Below are positions 1 through 13,338 of a DNA stretch of 64,000 nt, piece after piece. The notes below the pieces were generated by a model. The model did no database searches. It had not been told where the DNA came from and saw nothing but the letters and a program-made list of their open reading frames with translations. A program made the translations under genes and the position numbers. Numbering within the stretch: the first letter of the stretch is position 1; every line of letters begins with the position of its first letter. Origin of the DNA: Chromobotia macracanthus (Eukaryota; Chordata; Actinopteri; Cypriniformes; Botiidae); the NCBI GenBank assembly GCA_036877525.1, contig JAZGTH010000002.1, positions 15,631,001 through 15,695,000 on the forward strand, read 5' to 3'.

Positions 1-1128
1 TTAGTTTACTGTAACTGTGAATGATGTGAATGAATTAATTCAACACATTCACTTCAAGAGTGATCTGAGTGCAGCTGCTGGTCCTGTGGCTTCAGTGCTC
101 ACGTCCACCGTGAGCTGGTTTAAATGCACAGAACCTCTCCAGAGGATATGAATGAAAACCTCTTTTGAGAAGTAGGTCAGCTGATGGAAATGTATGTCAC
201 TATATAGGGTGGTACATACTGTAGACTCAGAGCTGTAGCACACACACAGACCTCTAGTGACAGACAGACAGAAGACAGTGTGAGTGTGCATTGATATTTG
301 CGGCAATTTTAAAAGATACAGCACTGATGTGATATAAGAAAAGCAGGAAAGAGCAGATCTGGGACTGGAGAAAATGACTTGGAAGACTGTCTCCGTTCTC
401 TCTCTCTCTCTGTCTCTGATGTGGTCTTTGGCTCTAGGTTTCAGTTTAGTTTCAGTCATCTTAAGACATAGATGTTATCTTGAGACTGCTACTGTCTGCA
501 AAATTGAAATGCATCATTAAAATTAAACGTTATGCAAAATCAATGAAGGTTAACGTAAAGTTAAAGAATGTGCATTCAGATGGGAAAAGATACTTGTATA
601 AAAAACCCTGTAGCTCTGGCTGCATTTTCAGGCCTCATAGACACACTCCTAACACAAAGACTTTTGAAAGGTGGGCCACTTTCTGGGGGACTCAACTTGC
701 AAATGGAGCTATAGTGTAACAGAAGTGTAACAGAGGTTTTATCACACAAAATTGAAAAGAATTAAGTTAGTTCAATGTGTTTAGAATAAATTAACTAACT
801 TTGCATATTAACTCTGTTAGAATATATAGTGTGACACATAGAAACAATAGTGTGTTTATATAGTGTGTGTATAAGCATGCAAAGTTTGAAATAAAGGAGC
901 ATTGAGTTGTGCTTACAGAACTGTCGCTGATACATCAAGGTTAAATAAAATAATGTTGTTTGCATAACTACATTCAGGTACAATGTGACATTGGGGTTTT
1001 ATTTTTGGATGATCAAGCATTAGAATGTCTGGCTGTCTCTCTCTCTCTCTTTCTCATCTCAGCATTGTCTGCCAGTGTCACATCACCACACAGTTCATAA
1101 CAAACATGGCTTGAGCAAATTTTCTTTC

Positions 1129-1152
1129 CACACACACACACACACACACACA
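1129..1152. repeat. CA microsatellite
   Basis: Uninterrupted CA dinucleotides, about a dozen repeats, in the presumed dpysl2 intron. Confidence 0.9.
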
Positions 1153-2576
1153 GTGTAAAAGTTCCCCAGTTTTTACTGGGGAATAATGGCTCCAGCTGAA
1201 TGCTGTGGTGTTATTGCGCTGCCTCTCTCTCTGTGTCTGTCGATCAAACTCATTGATTAATAACACACTGCCGTGAAGTCATCTTAACATAACTGGTGTC
1301 TGCATCAGTAATCCATCACTGCTATCTAAACGTAGATACAAATACTAATGCTCAGGTTTCTGTTTTATATCTTTTATCTTTAAATGTCAACTTTGTCAAA
1401 TGATTCTCCTAAAACTCATTGAGAAAGAATAAATTAAAAGACACATTAGTTAATTGTTGACATACAGTCAGAATATGGAGCTATAAAAAAAGTTTAGCTC
1501 AGATAAATACTGAGGACAAATTTGTACCCAAAATTCAACAAGGACATCCTCATTTGTAAAAACACTATAAAAATATAGTAAAATTTTAAACGTAAAAAAG
1601 CAGAAAGTTTTCTTTTAGGGTTACAGTGTGGTTAGGTTATATTGTTTATAACTAGCTGTGTTTAAAAACAATGAAAGTCTATGAAATGTGTGAATGTGTG
1701 TGTTGCAGTAAAGCAGTGAACAGAGAGGTTCTGTCTCTGTAAGGATGTGATCTCATGTCTCATTTCTCTTCTGAAGTTTGCCTGATCATACTTTCTCAAT
1801 TCATTCATGTCTTTGAGAGTTAATGTCTCAACTCTGATAAATTATTCAGCTGTTTGACTGCGCGGAGGCATTCTGCACAGACAGATTATGCACACTGGAG
1901 CATCTAAATATCAGCAGAACGTTCAAAAACAAAACCACCCAAATATTTTCTTTCAGACATTAGTCTGCTTTAAACTGCACGTCTTGTTTTGATGTTTATC
2001 TTACAGTAGAGCTCTAAATAAAACATGGACCAATGATAACTACTTATTAACTCACACTCAGCTATTAGACAAGAGCTTCATGAAATTTATTCCATCAGGT
2101 CCTTAATGTGTCCTACACAGCACAATGAGCTGAGATCCCTCAGTCCCTCCTCTCCTCAGATCCATCATGCTCAGGGTTAATGGTGCTCAGCCATCCTAGA
2201 GGGCACAGAGGGGACACAGTTGATTTCTCTGGTGACTCAGAAAACTGCACTTTTCTGTCACAACAGTGTTAAGGGAAACAGAACCAAGCTGCTGATGGGC
2301 TGTAATGGCTATGATTCTGGACTTGCAACAGGACAGCAGATGGCTTGATCTCTACAAAGAGCAAATCTTTAAGTCCAGGTTACTTCAGGTGTCTTTGGAG
2401 TAACCTAGACACTAGAATATACACCCACTGCAGGCTGCAGTAGAGGAGACAGTAGATCGCTGTAGATTTGGCCTGAATTTTTGAAGACTCACTGTTTCTC
2501 TTATGTGCCTCAGCAATCTTCACCCTTCACTTCTGATTAAACCTCATGAACCTCATCCCAATGAATTTGGGATCTC

Positions 2577-2740
2577 CAATCCATGTTCCTGGAGGTCCAC
2601 AGAGCTGCAGAGTTTAGCTCTAGCCTACTCCAACACACCTGTCTGCATGTTTCTGTCAGGTCTTGATTAGCTGCTTCAGGTGTGATTTATTAGGGTTTAG
2701 ATTCACAATTAGGGTGATTTATTGTGAATCTGTTGGAGAC
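2577..2740. repeat. non-autonomous DNA transposon relic
   Basis: The text around TTCCTGGAGGTCCAC, CTGCAGAGTTTAGCTC and CAACACACCTG resembles a short palindromic, hAT-like element that is very common in cypriniform genomes. Only one half plus degenerate inner sequence is present. The assignment is from memory of the consensus. A RepeatMasker run with a cyprinid library would settle the family. Confidence 0.5.
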
Positions 2741-2943
2741 CTCTGACCTAAATTATTGTTACATGTAATGAGTAAAGGAGTCATTCCTGAACTCACAATA
2801 ATTGACATAGTGGTAAGCATAGCAAAAGCAAGTGTCCTTTTATTTGTCTTTTGTCATTATGTTTCTAGTGAATTCCATGACTGACAGAAGACTTCTCTGT
2901 CATTTATAACTCTGTATCTTGCTTCATGTTTTTCTGTCTACAG

Positions 2944-4311
2944 GCAAATAGGTGAGAACCTCATAGTTCCAGGTGGAGTGAAGACCATTGATGCCCAGGG
3001 CAGGATGCTGATCCCAGGCGGCATTGATGTTCACACCCGTTTCCAGATGCCCGATCGGGGCATGACAGCAGCAGATGATTTCTACCAGGGCACAAGAGCT
3101 GCTCTCGCTGGAGGCACCACCGTGATCAGTGCGTCAAATATCACAGCAGATGATTGTAAACCTTAAATAACTATGCACATTTGTGCCCAAGACTTCGCCA
3201 CAGTACTGTATATGAGAGTACTATGATAATATCATCTGATACTGTCATTGTACTTTACTCTGGTACTGATAAGTATTTTTTGGGTGGGCAAAAAAATAAG
3301 ACAAAGCCATGAGGTGTGTGTGTCTCTGGTCTGCTGGGTCAGGGTCCACCACGTCAGGCATGTGCAGAACATGACAGCAGAATCTCAGATGAGCAGCCCT
3401 GGCAGTTTCCTGGAGTGTTTCCCAGGGCGGCTCTCACGCCTGTCAGTCTGGCTGATGCCTGTTTGTTTCTTCAGCTACAATGGAAGAGATTCAAGAGACA
3501 ATTACATTTCTGTAAACAAGACCTTTCAGAGGCAACATACTGTTGAGCACAGTGAGGGAGTGGGTTAATAAGTAACCAATTAACTAGATTTTTACAAAAA
3601 CAGCCCATGCTAAACTCATCACCACAATGATTTGTGATTGCTAGGCTGTTGCTAAGTAGCTGTTTACAACCCCAGATCAAAAGAGTTTGCTTTCTGTATG
3701 TAAGCTCAAATAAACCTGAACACTGTTCATAACAAATGCAAAAGTAACATTCTGTTGTTATATATGAATGTGTCCATGTGCACAGTCCTGACACAGTGGC
3801 ACATTGATGTGTGTGTGTTTTCAGCTGATCATGTGATCCCTGAGCCCGGGGTCAGTCTGATCGCAGCATTTAACCAGCGGAGAGAGTGGGCCGATCATAA
3901 ATCCTGCTGTGATTATTCTCTGCATGTGGACATCACGGAGTGTCACAGAGGAATGCAGGAGGAGATGGAGATGCTGGTGAAAGACCATGGTGTGACATTA
4001 CAGCACGAGCCTCATTCACTTCACTGACACAACAAAGCACTGAATGTTAGCTGTGTACAATGAAAATGTCCAAAAATATGAGCAATGAACAAGTGATATT
4101 AAAGGAAGTGTTATTTAATTTATGCTCAGTTGACAGCATTCTTTGCATTATATCAGTCACCACAAAAACATCTCTGTTAATGCAATAATGAATATTTGTT
4201 AAATAAACTTATGGAAGTAGTTAAAATATTTTTTTGTGGTAATTAACAAAATGCCACAAATGTTTCCTAAAGAACTACAACATGGCATAATGATTCTCTT
4301 TAAACATGCCC

Positions 4312-4351
<40 letters not shown>

Positions 4352-7300
4352 CATGTCTGATGTCTTGCATATCTGTTTCTGCAGGTGTGAACTCTTTCCT
4401 GGTCTACTTGGCTTACAAGGATATTTTCCAGTTAAATGATTCTCAGGTAAGACTGCAGTTTCTCATGCATATGTCCTTACACAGATACACCGGGTTAAAC
4501 ACTGGCTGTTTAACTTGATGTGTACTATTACTATCTACACCACTTATGAGCAGCAATTTAGTTTCTGACAGAAAGTGTTCTTGGTTTTTTATGCATTGAG
4601 ATGGTCGTGATGAGAGATGAGTTCTCCATGCACTGGTGTGATTTGAGCATGCAGGCTGAGGGTCGCAGGGGAGCAGTCCAGCACGCTGTAGTCTGCACAA
4701 CTTTCTGCAGGTACAGATGATAAAACACACCACACTGCTTTAACACAACCAGCAGTTTTGTGTTCTACTGTGTGTTGTAGATGTATGAGGTATTCAGTGT
4801 TATCCGGAGTCTGGGAGCCATTGCCCAGGTGCATGTGGAGAATGGTGACATCATCGCTGAGGTAAGAACTTTCTGTTAAAACCCTCTGAAATCTAATTGG
4901 TCCAAATTCCTGCTGTATATATTAAACAACACAAACGTTCTTACTCATGACTGTAGTGGAAATAAATTATGTAATTGTATAAATATATGTTCACCCTGTG
5001 ATGTTTTCAGGAGCAGAAGAGGATTCTGGGATTGGGCATCACTGGTCCTGAAGGACATGTTCTGAGCCGCTCAGAGGAGGTAGAACAGTACACCACAGCT
5101 GGACTGTAGTGCTGTAATCTAGTGCATTCATTAGCCACAGACACATCCACCTTTCAGAAACTTTCAGCTGCATAAAACGTACAGTCAGTGTTCAGGAGCT
5201 GCTGATCTCATCTGAAGGTCAGTGTGCATCTGCTCGTATTTTATAGGTGGAGGCAGAGGCAGTTAACCGGGCTGTAACTGTGGCCAATCAGACCAACTGC
5301 CCGCTCTACGTCACCAAGGTGATGAGCAAGAGTGCTGCTGATGTCATCGCCCAGGCCAGGAAAAAAGGTACAACAGATGTTTCTCATGATTCTCATAGTT
5401 AGTTTGGCAGCTCACAACAGGTTCACTATCAGCCTGAGAGCAGAGACTTGTAGATATGATGAACCAAGCATGCATCCACTGAGCAGTGATCTTGACTCAG
5501 CTGCTCTGTGTGAGGCTGCAGGTACTGTGGTGTATGGAGAGCCCATCTCAGCCAGCCTGGGGACGGATGGCACTCACTACTGGAGCAAGAACTGGGCTAA
5601 AGCTGCAGCTTACGTCACCTCCCCCCCGCTCAGCCCAGACCCCACCACCCCTGACTATCTCAGCTCCCTGCTGGCCTGGTGTGTGTTCTACAACATTACT
5701 GGAGATAGATTACTGCAGTTATTTAGAGCACAACACACAGGCACTGCCTGCTGTAGATCACCAGAGGCCGCCAGAACACACAGAAAGTCATAATTTAACA
5801 GGCAAATTTACATGAGTAAGAAAAAGCTCAAATGTTCTTAAATTATTGTTTAAAAATGTCATGGTGTTATGCAATTTTAAATTTCAAATTATATTATTAG
5901 CATAATAACAAAAAGGAGCATGAATTTGAGAATGTCTTATTTAATTGATCTGTTTGCTTTAATGACAGTAGCAGTAAAAAGCCCATGTTGTCACAGCATA
6001 AAAATGTGCTGCATTATGTTTATACAAACTGTTTAGAATATGTTTAATATTTTTGTGTGCTTCAAGGAAATCTGTTCTGAGTTAACATGGACAATGTCAC
6101 TAATGTTCATATACTTTAGTCATGTAGAAATAGAGCTGAATATGAAATATCGTTCCTCTGTGAACTTCAGTGGAGATCTGCAGGTGACGGGCAGTGCTCA
6201 CTGCACCTTCAACACTTCCCAGAGGGCCGTGGGTAAAGATAACTTCACTCTGATTCCTGAAGGAACTACTGGCACTGAGGAGAGGATGTCTCTCATCTGG
6301 GAGAAGTGTGTGGTGAGAGATGATGTCTGTTTAATACATACTGCAGCAGATGCTGTATCTGTTCACAAATATTAATACACAACTGAAGTTACATGAGGAG
6401 ATCAGCAGTTAATCCTGTTTCAAATCTTTTAATCACAGTTGATGTTTTTCATGGTTTTATTGGTTATGTAAAACACATAACTGTTCTCTTTGAAAGACGG
6501 ATGTTCTGCTTCGCAGGTGACGGGAAAGATGGATAAAAATCAGTTTGTGGCTGTGACCAGCAGTAATGCTGCTAAGATCTTTAACCTGTACCTGCGGAAG
6601 GGTCGCATCACTGTGGGCTCTGATGCCGACCTGGTGCTCTGGGACCCTGATGCCACCAAGATCATCTCTGCAAAGAGCCACCACCTGGTGAGAAGAGCTT
6701 CCTTCCTCTGAATCCACCGATCATTTGCAGCAGTTCTCACAGTGTACTGCTAATATTCAGTACTGTCAGACGAGTAAAGAAACTGCTTTCTTACATTCAG
6801 TCTGTGCTGTTTTAACTGCTGGCTGTAAAAATATAACTTTTGACCCGTGTTCTGTTCAGTTTAGTTGTCCTCCATTCAGCTGTCTTTGAATGCAATAATG
6901 CATCTGATCTGACTTTAGTACAGTGCTTCCTTAAAATGGAAAATGTTCAGCCAATTACAAATGGTTGATTTTAAAAACATGCAGCTTCATTGATGTGACC
7001 CCTGTAATCTCTGTTAAGGGGGAGCGGTGGGTCACAGGTTGTAATTGTTATCTGTAATGTGGGTCACATGATGAAATCTCTGACTCCCATGGTCCTCTGC
7101 TCTGAGGTGTTTGTGTCCTGCTGACTCTCCCTCTGTCCACTCCTGTCAAAGAAGCTGCTGTCCACACTGATTTCATTCAGACAGAATTAGATGCTGATGC
7201 GCCTGAATGTGGACTGAGTGAATTATCACAGGGCCATGCGTGAAAATATAGGCTGCGGCCGAATGCTAAAAAACTCAGCCTGCGCAGGTGGTGTATGGAG

Positions 7301-9217
7301 GTATTGAGGCATTAAGACGCGTACAAATCCAATGCGTCACATCCTGTCACCTGAGTTACCTCTGTCTGAATATAGATTTGTCCATCAGTGTATTTGATAT
7401 CCCACAATCCTGTGCGCCTGGCATTTAAGGGAGCTTTTGAAGATATTAATTAAATTTATAGTTTTTTACAAAAATATACAGTATATACAATTTCTTTGGC
7501 AAAACAATCACTGCAGCTCAACAGAATTTGATGTAGTTTATTAGACATGGTTTTGTGGTGCTTTACCCTCATACACAAATGCTGCCTCTGAAGTCTTCAG
7601 CTGATTGGTCAGTGAGACATCTGACACAGTGTCACTGAGCACTCTATGAACTCTGGGATATATTAATGCATGGCATGGGATTTATTAATGTAGACTGTTT
7701 AATATTCATTACAGAGCAACAGGCAGTAGTCAATGTTATTGGCATAATGTTTCAAATTGAATTAATATTGTATTTAATGACTTATTTAATGCAAAACTGT
7801 ATTTATTGTATTTAATGACGTATTAAATGCAAAACTACCACATATCCAAAATCAATTAACATAGAAGTCTGTTTTAATGAAGCCCAGTGTATAAATAAAA
7901 TTCAAAAGCGTTTCTTAGAGAGCTCTACAGATCTCAGCAGAATGAAACACAACAAGATGAACAGTTTATAACATGAAACCCTGCATTAAAAATGCAACAG
8001 TCATATTGCGAGTCATATGTGACTCTGAGATGTTGTGTCTCTATAATGCACCACTGCTTAAAATCTAGATTAAACTAGTCAATCTCAATAATTCACTAGT
8101 CAGCTGTTTAATAACTAGTCAACCAATCTGACCCATCCCTACTACTGATCATGTTGAAAGTTTAGAGTCAGGCTGGAGCTAGTAACTGATGTGTTGCAGG
8201 TTCAAACCTCACAATCACAGTTTTTGAATTGAAAGTTGATGTTATGTGACAATTACAAAGGCTTTTAGAAGATTTATTTTTATGTCTCTGTCTCTCTCTC
8301 TCTCAGGCAGTGGAGTATAATATCTTTGAGGGTCTTGAAGTACGTGGAGCTCCTCTGGTTGTCATCAGTCAGGGGAAAATCATATTGGAGGACGGGAATC
8401 TTCATACCACTGAGTGTTCTGGACGATACATCGCTCGTAAACTTTTTTCTGATTACGTCTATAAGAGGATAAAGGCCCGCAGCAGGGTGGGCTTATAAAT
8501 ATATAAATATACATTATACTGTAGTCATATATTGGACATATATATAAATACAGGGTATTAGACTAAGCAATAATCTGTGTAATGTTTTTTTATTAAATAG
8601 CAGCAACATCAATATGATACAAGACATTTTCAAATATATTTACATTTATTATTATTAATAATTAGAATAAACATATAATCCAGGTAATGTAGTTTATTAG
8701 CATAAATGCCGACAGCTTCATGCTGAGAGAATAAACAGTCAGAGTGAGACATTATTACTTGTGATTCTGTAACTCATTGTATTTAAAGATTGAATGTGTC
8801 AAACATTACACAGACATTCTGTCCAAATCATTGATCAAAAGTCATTGATCTTCTGTCACAGCTTGCTGAGCTGCGAGTTCCTCGTGGTCTGTATGATGGA
8901 CCGGTCTGTGAGGTCACTGTAACACCAAAGGTCATGACACCTGTCACTTCTGGCAAAACTTCTCCGGTCAAATCAGCTCCTCAGCCAGTTCGCAACCTGC
9001 ACCAGTCTGGTTTCAGCCTGTCTGGTGAGATTATCACGGAGTGATTTTGATGCCATATTCATACTGTGCACAGAAAAGTACATGAAGTACCTGCTACATT
9101 ATCAAAATCTTTCATTATTTCACAGGAGCTCAAATTGATGACAACGTTCCTCGTCGTACTACTCAACGCATTGTTGCGCCCCCTGGTGGCCAGGCAAATA
9201 TTACCAGCCTGGGATAA
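2944..9217 (+). CDS. dpysl2: Dihydropyrimidinase-like 2 (CRMP2), 3' twelve coding exons
   Basis: Encodes residues ~44 to the end of a collapsin response mediator protein, a cytosolic phosphoprotein that binds tubulin and acts in semaphorin-guided axon growth. It is homologous to dihydropyrimidinase, and the family is regarded as non-enzymatic. Exons: 2944-3128, 3825-3989, 4385-4446, 4781-4861, 5011-5079, 5247-5367, 5522-5678, 6171-6312, 6517-6687, 8307-8486, 8862-9024, 9126-9217. All have GT donors and AG acceptors, and the phases join into 528 codons plus stop, giving about 571 aa with the missing N-terminus (human CRMP2 572). HTRFQ replaces the hydrolase HxH motif. The C-terminal GSK3/Cdk5 cluster (TPKVMTP, TSGKTSP) is kept. 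Diagnostic CRMP2-like pieces are KDHGVNSFLVY, GTVVYGEPISASLG, NLHQSGFSLSGAQIDDN and NITSLG. Linkage to adra1a supports dpysl2 over dpysl3/4; the a/b paralogue is undecided. Confidence 0.93.
4316..4350. repeat. GT microsatellite in dpysl2 intron
   Basis: Uninterrupted GT dinucleotides, about 17 repeats, ending 34 bp before the coding exon at 4385. Confidence 0.95.
8060..8140. repeat. probable MITE fragment (ACTAGTCAA motif repeats)
   Basis: ACTAGTCAATC, CACTAGTCAGCTG and AACTAGTCAACC occur within 80 bp inside a dpysl2 intron. This is typical of a short DNA-transposon end. I cannot assign the family. Confidence 0.3.
9176..9189 (-). promoter_or_regulatory. CTCF core motif inside dpysl2 last exon
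   Basis: The minus strand reads CCACCAGGGGGCGC, an exact match to the vertebrate CTCF core CCASYAGRKGGCRS. It overlaps codons for VAPPGG, which are conserved for protein reasons, so the match may be incidental. Binding is inferred only. Confidence 0.35.
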
Positions 9218-12200
9218 ATTCATTTACTCAACAGAGAAGAGGAGGGGTGGAAGGAGGGTTAAAGAAACATGTGGACTGTGTTTCAACACACACACCTCTT
9301 ACATTTCTTGTGTCCCTCCATATCCAGGGTCCTGTTATTTCAGTGTGGTTTACTGAGCTGAATATGGTTCTGGATAACATTTGGGACATTGGCTAGAAAA
9401 GCTGAAATACCAGCAGGCAGGTTTGCTCTGCTCAGCTCGGCTGTGTTTAGGATAGCATGCTAATCTTGTATATCGTGCATACTTGTTTAGAACTTGCTTT
9501 GAAGAAAATAAAACCCTCATTTATTTAACGCATCATGAAACATATACAAATAACCAAGTGTGCTGTGTTCAAAGAACTGGAACCCACACTATTCATCATC
9601 TGCCTCTGATTTTAATTTGTTTCATTTGTTAAAACTACCACCTGTGCTGTTTAGTATTACAATGTGCTGTTGCAGTTTTGGTTTGTTAATGTATTGAGTT
9701 ATTTATTGCTTCATAATTAGGTTACAAACCACATTTGTATTTCACATTTTGCAGCTGACAAGTGTCAGCTCTCCCACAAAAGCCTGATTTCTTAAAGAAT
9801 GTTTTGTAATGAACTCAAATGTTGTTGTAAATGTTATAATTTAGGTTTCAGGTGAGTTTTCACTTTGAAATCATATTTTGCACTTCCTTGCTTTCTCTTT
9901 AGTTTTAGAGTAAAAAAATGAGGAGACTAACCGTGGTGTTTTGGCTGTTGTGTGCAGTCTTGTGGGCTTTTGCTGTGATTTGAATTCCCTCATTTTTAAG
10001 CTGTAAATGTTAAACCGTCCATTCTTTCTTGTCCCGTTTATCTGAAGGGTTAGTGGGTCACACCAGAAGGAAAACAATACTGTTAAGAACTAAAGGAAAA
10101 CTCTCACAGCAGCTGGTTTTGCCCTTTCATTACCCCCTCTGTTGTATTGCCCCCTCCATTTTCCACAGTGTAGTTACCATAGTAACAGGTCTCCATCACT
10201 TGTCGTGGCTGTTGATTAGATAGAACAGCTGTGTTGTTGGAGCGTTGCCACGGGTAACTCTTCACAACAGGTGTTTAATTCATGCTGTGGATCTGGGCAC
10301 GGGAGTGACATCATAAGAGGTTGTGTGGCATTTCCTGCCACACCACAGGGCAGAGCACCCACACCAGAGCTGACTTTGACCTTCACCATTTTGGTGCTGG
10401 TTTTGTGCTGGTTGCAATGACCATGTTTGTCTGAAACCGACTGTCTGGCATGTGTAGAGCTGATCTTGTGGAGTTTCAGTGTTTTAATACATTGACTTGC
10501 AGGCCTGATCACCACGTGATACAGTTCTTAATGTCTGTGAGTATTAAAACAAACTGAACATTTCTCACAATTCATCAGTTCATGTCTTTGATAGCAATAA
10601 AATGCAGCTTTTTCGTAACACTAAAACAGGCTAATTATTATTACTTACAGGTGTGACTATGAGAATGTTTTCATGGAGTTGTTTGTATGTTTAGAGATGA
10701 ACTGATGGTCAGGTTCATGTATTTGGTACAGGTGGGTTTTCTTCACGTTTTTCTTCAAGTTTCCGTGTTTATCTGCTTGTCGTGGGTCTGACAGGAGTTT
10801 ATCGTCAGATGAAGCGTGAACAGAAAAGGTTAGTAAGCAGTTTTATCGCACTATCATGTTAACACCAGCTCTTGTGCTTATTCTTTTGAAACGCTGTACG
10901 CACATTTACAAACATGATTTTGCTAGTTTTTACAAGCTGATGGATGGGTTGTATTATCTGTGGCAATCAAAATACTTTTTTGCTTTAATATTTGTACATA
11001 AATAATGATTAATATGTTTCGTCTGTGTAGTTTATTCTCATTGAGTGAGTTAAACTTCATCAGGGCTGTGTGCTGTATGTGATGCTGTATTCATACTGAA
11101 CACAGACTGTACATTTCAGTGTTGTACTCTGTTCTAAACATACCCTATTTGAGCAGAGGGGGCGCTGTAGTGCAGTCAACAAATAATAATAACAAATGAA
11201 TCAAGTCGAGATGTCGATATTTCTCAAATACCCTTAAAATACCTCACAATACCGTCCAGTTAAGAAGTGTATATCTAATAGAGGAACTGCCCTCTGAGTG
11301 CTACGGGAGTATGAAGGATAACAGTGTTATCATGGCAGCATGACTTGTAAGCAGTTATACAGCAGTACTCTTGGTATTTAGTAGTGTGTGTTTGCTTGTA
11401 GGTGTTGTATCAGGGGATATAGAGAGATATGTGGGGCACAGGGTGATTTCAACCCCCCACACATAAGACCAGCTGAAAACTCCTACAACTGTAGAAGAGC
11501 AGCACACACATTTAAAGCTCCTGTCAGATGATGCTGAGCAGACACATCAGAAAAGCTACAGTAATGACCCTGACCGTCTTTACACTCTTCTCAGCTGTCC
11601 TGTACATCAGTACATGACTGTCTACTGTCTCATCTAATGCAGTCCAGTTAACAGTGGAGGTGAGTGCACTGCCGTGTCAGAATAAACTGTTTAATAAGGC
11701 CAATATTTGTCCCCTGGAATTGATTTTCTAGCCATATAAAACCAACTCTAAACCCATGACTGGACCAAAGAATAATGCGCTTTGTACAGTACTCTCATAT
11801 ATATATAGCCACATATTAACATTATATAATTCTACAATTTATATATGTGGACTTATATATGTGGCAACATGTCAGAAGTATGTGACACATACTTTTGTGA
11901 ACATTTATTTAATGTGTTTACCATATGTGAGATAGCAGATTCTTAAAAACAGATAAATTCACTGTAGGATCTTTTCTTCCCACTGCATTTTAGATACCGT
12001 GAGCCTTTAAAACGTGTGTTTACTGATTTACAAGAATCTTTGATTCCAGCAACTGTACGTTTAGTGTTCATGTGAATTCATCATCAGGATGTGGATGTTT
12101 TGAGAATGATATATACAGACATATTTTACAAACATAAATCATCCATGATCCTCATGATGGAGGTAAATGCACAATCCCTCGAGCCAGCACAGGAATGTTG

Positions 12201-12488
12201 TCGCGTTGTCATGGTTCTGGGTTAGGGATCTGTGGATGGTTTTCTCATGTGCTCTGTGTTTGGAGCAACTCTCACGAAGGCCTGAGCGACTCTCAGTCCC
12301 ATGAGAACACAGATTCGGGAAATGTGCAACCTTGGTGTGTCAGTCCAATGACAAATTCAAGACAGACTCGGACAAAAAGGGAAAACCGTCTTTTTCCTTC
12401 AGATATAAGCTTTCTGTGGCCCCCAGAGAACTTGAGACGTTAACCTTCATTTGAGAAAATAATTCCATTGAGGATGATTCTATTAACA
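9218..12488. other. dpysl2 3' UTR and intergenic DNA
   Basis: No further exon or RNA gene is recognisable. The first few hundred bases are the dpysl2 3' UTR. The rest is AT-rich intergenic DNA with scattered short open frames that have no family resemblance. Confidence 0.5.
9508..9513 (+). terminator. poly(A) signal of dpysl2
   Basis: First canonical AATAAA after the dpysl2 stop, about 290 bp downstream. Longer 3' UTR forms are possible because other AATAAA sites follow, for example near 10597. Confidence 0.5.
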
Positions 12489-13338
12489 TTTAAAGAAACA
12501 GTTCATTCGAAAAAAAACTTCTGTCATTATTTACTCACCCTTACCATTGCACTTTATTCCAAAGACAGAAAACTGTCTTCCAGTTCTTTCATTAAATGTC
12601 AACCTCTGAAGCTTTACGGATTAAGTCACTTAAATTGTTTTAAGCTACATTGCTGCATATATTAATGAACATTTTCACTGTTGCCTGTGCTGGGGTAAAC
12701 CTGCTCCTATATTTACTGCTGAGTTACAAGGAAAATTAATTGTTATTGTATTATTAACAGCGTCTCTGTTCTGTGCTTCAGCAATATATTAGACTGCACT
12801 CGACCAAATTTATATTTGTAACTAAAATTTTGGCCAGGTGCCAAAGAGACAGCGAGACAGAGAGGGAGACAGTAAGACACATTCACTGTGTGAGAAATGT
12901 CTACTGGAGAGTAAGTGATCAAACCTGACGTCAAAGCACCGTCGTCAGACCATCAACAGAGAGACGCCGCTCAGCATCAGAGAGCGGCTCTGAAGTATTC
13001 TCACAGCAATCTGAGACGCTGTCTGTATGTCACAGATACACTGAGGGATGCTGATAGAGACGCTATAGGGGAGGATGTTCAGTCGCTGGAGTACACTAGT
13101 GCTCCTGTAAAAATAATCCTCCATTTATTCTTCTGTAAACAGAACTGTTGCTATTTAAATAAAACAGCCAATGACGAGATGCCCCAGCTGACCACAATAT
13201 GTTTGTCATTATTGGTGATGCTTCCTAAGAGAAGTTTCAAAGATTTATAATGTAATTGAATAAAAAAGGAAAAAAACTCATGCAGGTTTGTAATCATGTG
13301 AGGGTGAGTTTCATTTTGGGGTGAACTGTCCCTTTAAG
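12489..13338. mobile_element. cyprinid non-autonomous DNA transposon with TTTAAAGRRACAGTTCA termini
   Basis: The left end reads TTTAAAGAAACAGTTCA and the right end TGAACTGTCCCTTTAA, which are inverted copies of each other. The sub-terminal text (TTTACTCACCCT on the left, TGTGAGGGTGAGTTTC on the right) is also inverted. This pattern is extremely frequent in carp and zebrafish DNA. The roughly 850-bp interior has no transposase. It is longer than usual, so something else may have inserted into it. Confidence 0.65.

Larger units (their letters stand above)
1..2943. other. dpysl2 intron / upstream non-coding DNA
   Basis: No exon is recognisable here on either strand. The next thing downstream is the splice acceptor of a dpysl2 exon at 2942-2943, so this stretch is most simply an intron of that gene. 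The N-terminal CRMP coding exons, about 43 residues in human CRMP2, were looked for and not seen, so they should lie left of the window. The stretch holds a short CA microsatellite near 1130-1152 and one transposon relic near 2577-2740. Confidence 0.6.

Noticed and set aside
2944..9217. Naming the CRMP gene dpysl4 or dpysl3
   Set aside because: The peptide matches (EEMEMLVKDHGVNSFLVY, GAQIDDN, NITSLG) and the linkage to adra1a favour dpysl2.
11150..11175. A third CTCF-like site (GAGCAGAGGGGGCGCTG)
   Set aside because: It needs an extra base relative to the core motif, so it is too weak to list.
12915..13250. 111-codon open frame inside the transposon relic
   Set aside because: No protein family is recognisable and it lies within a non-autonomous element.
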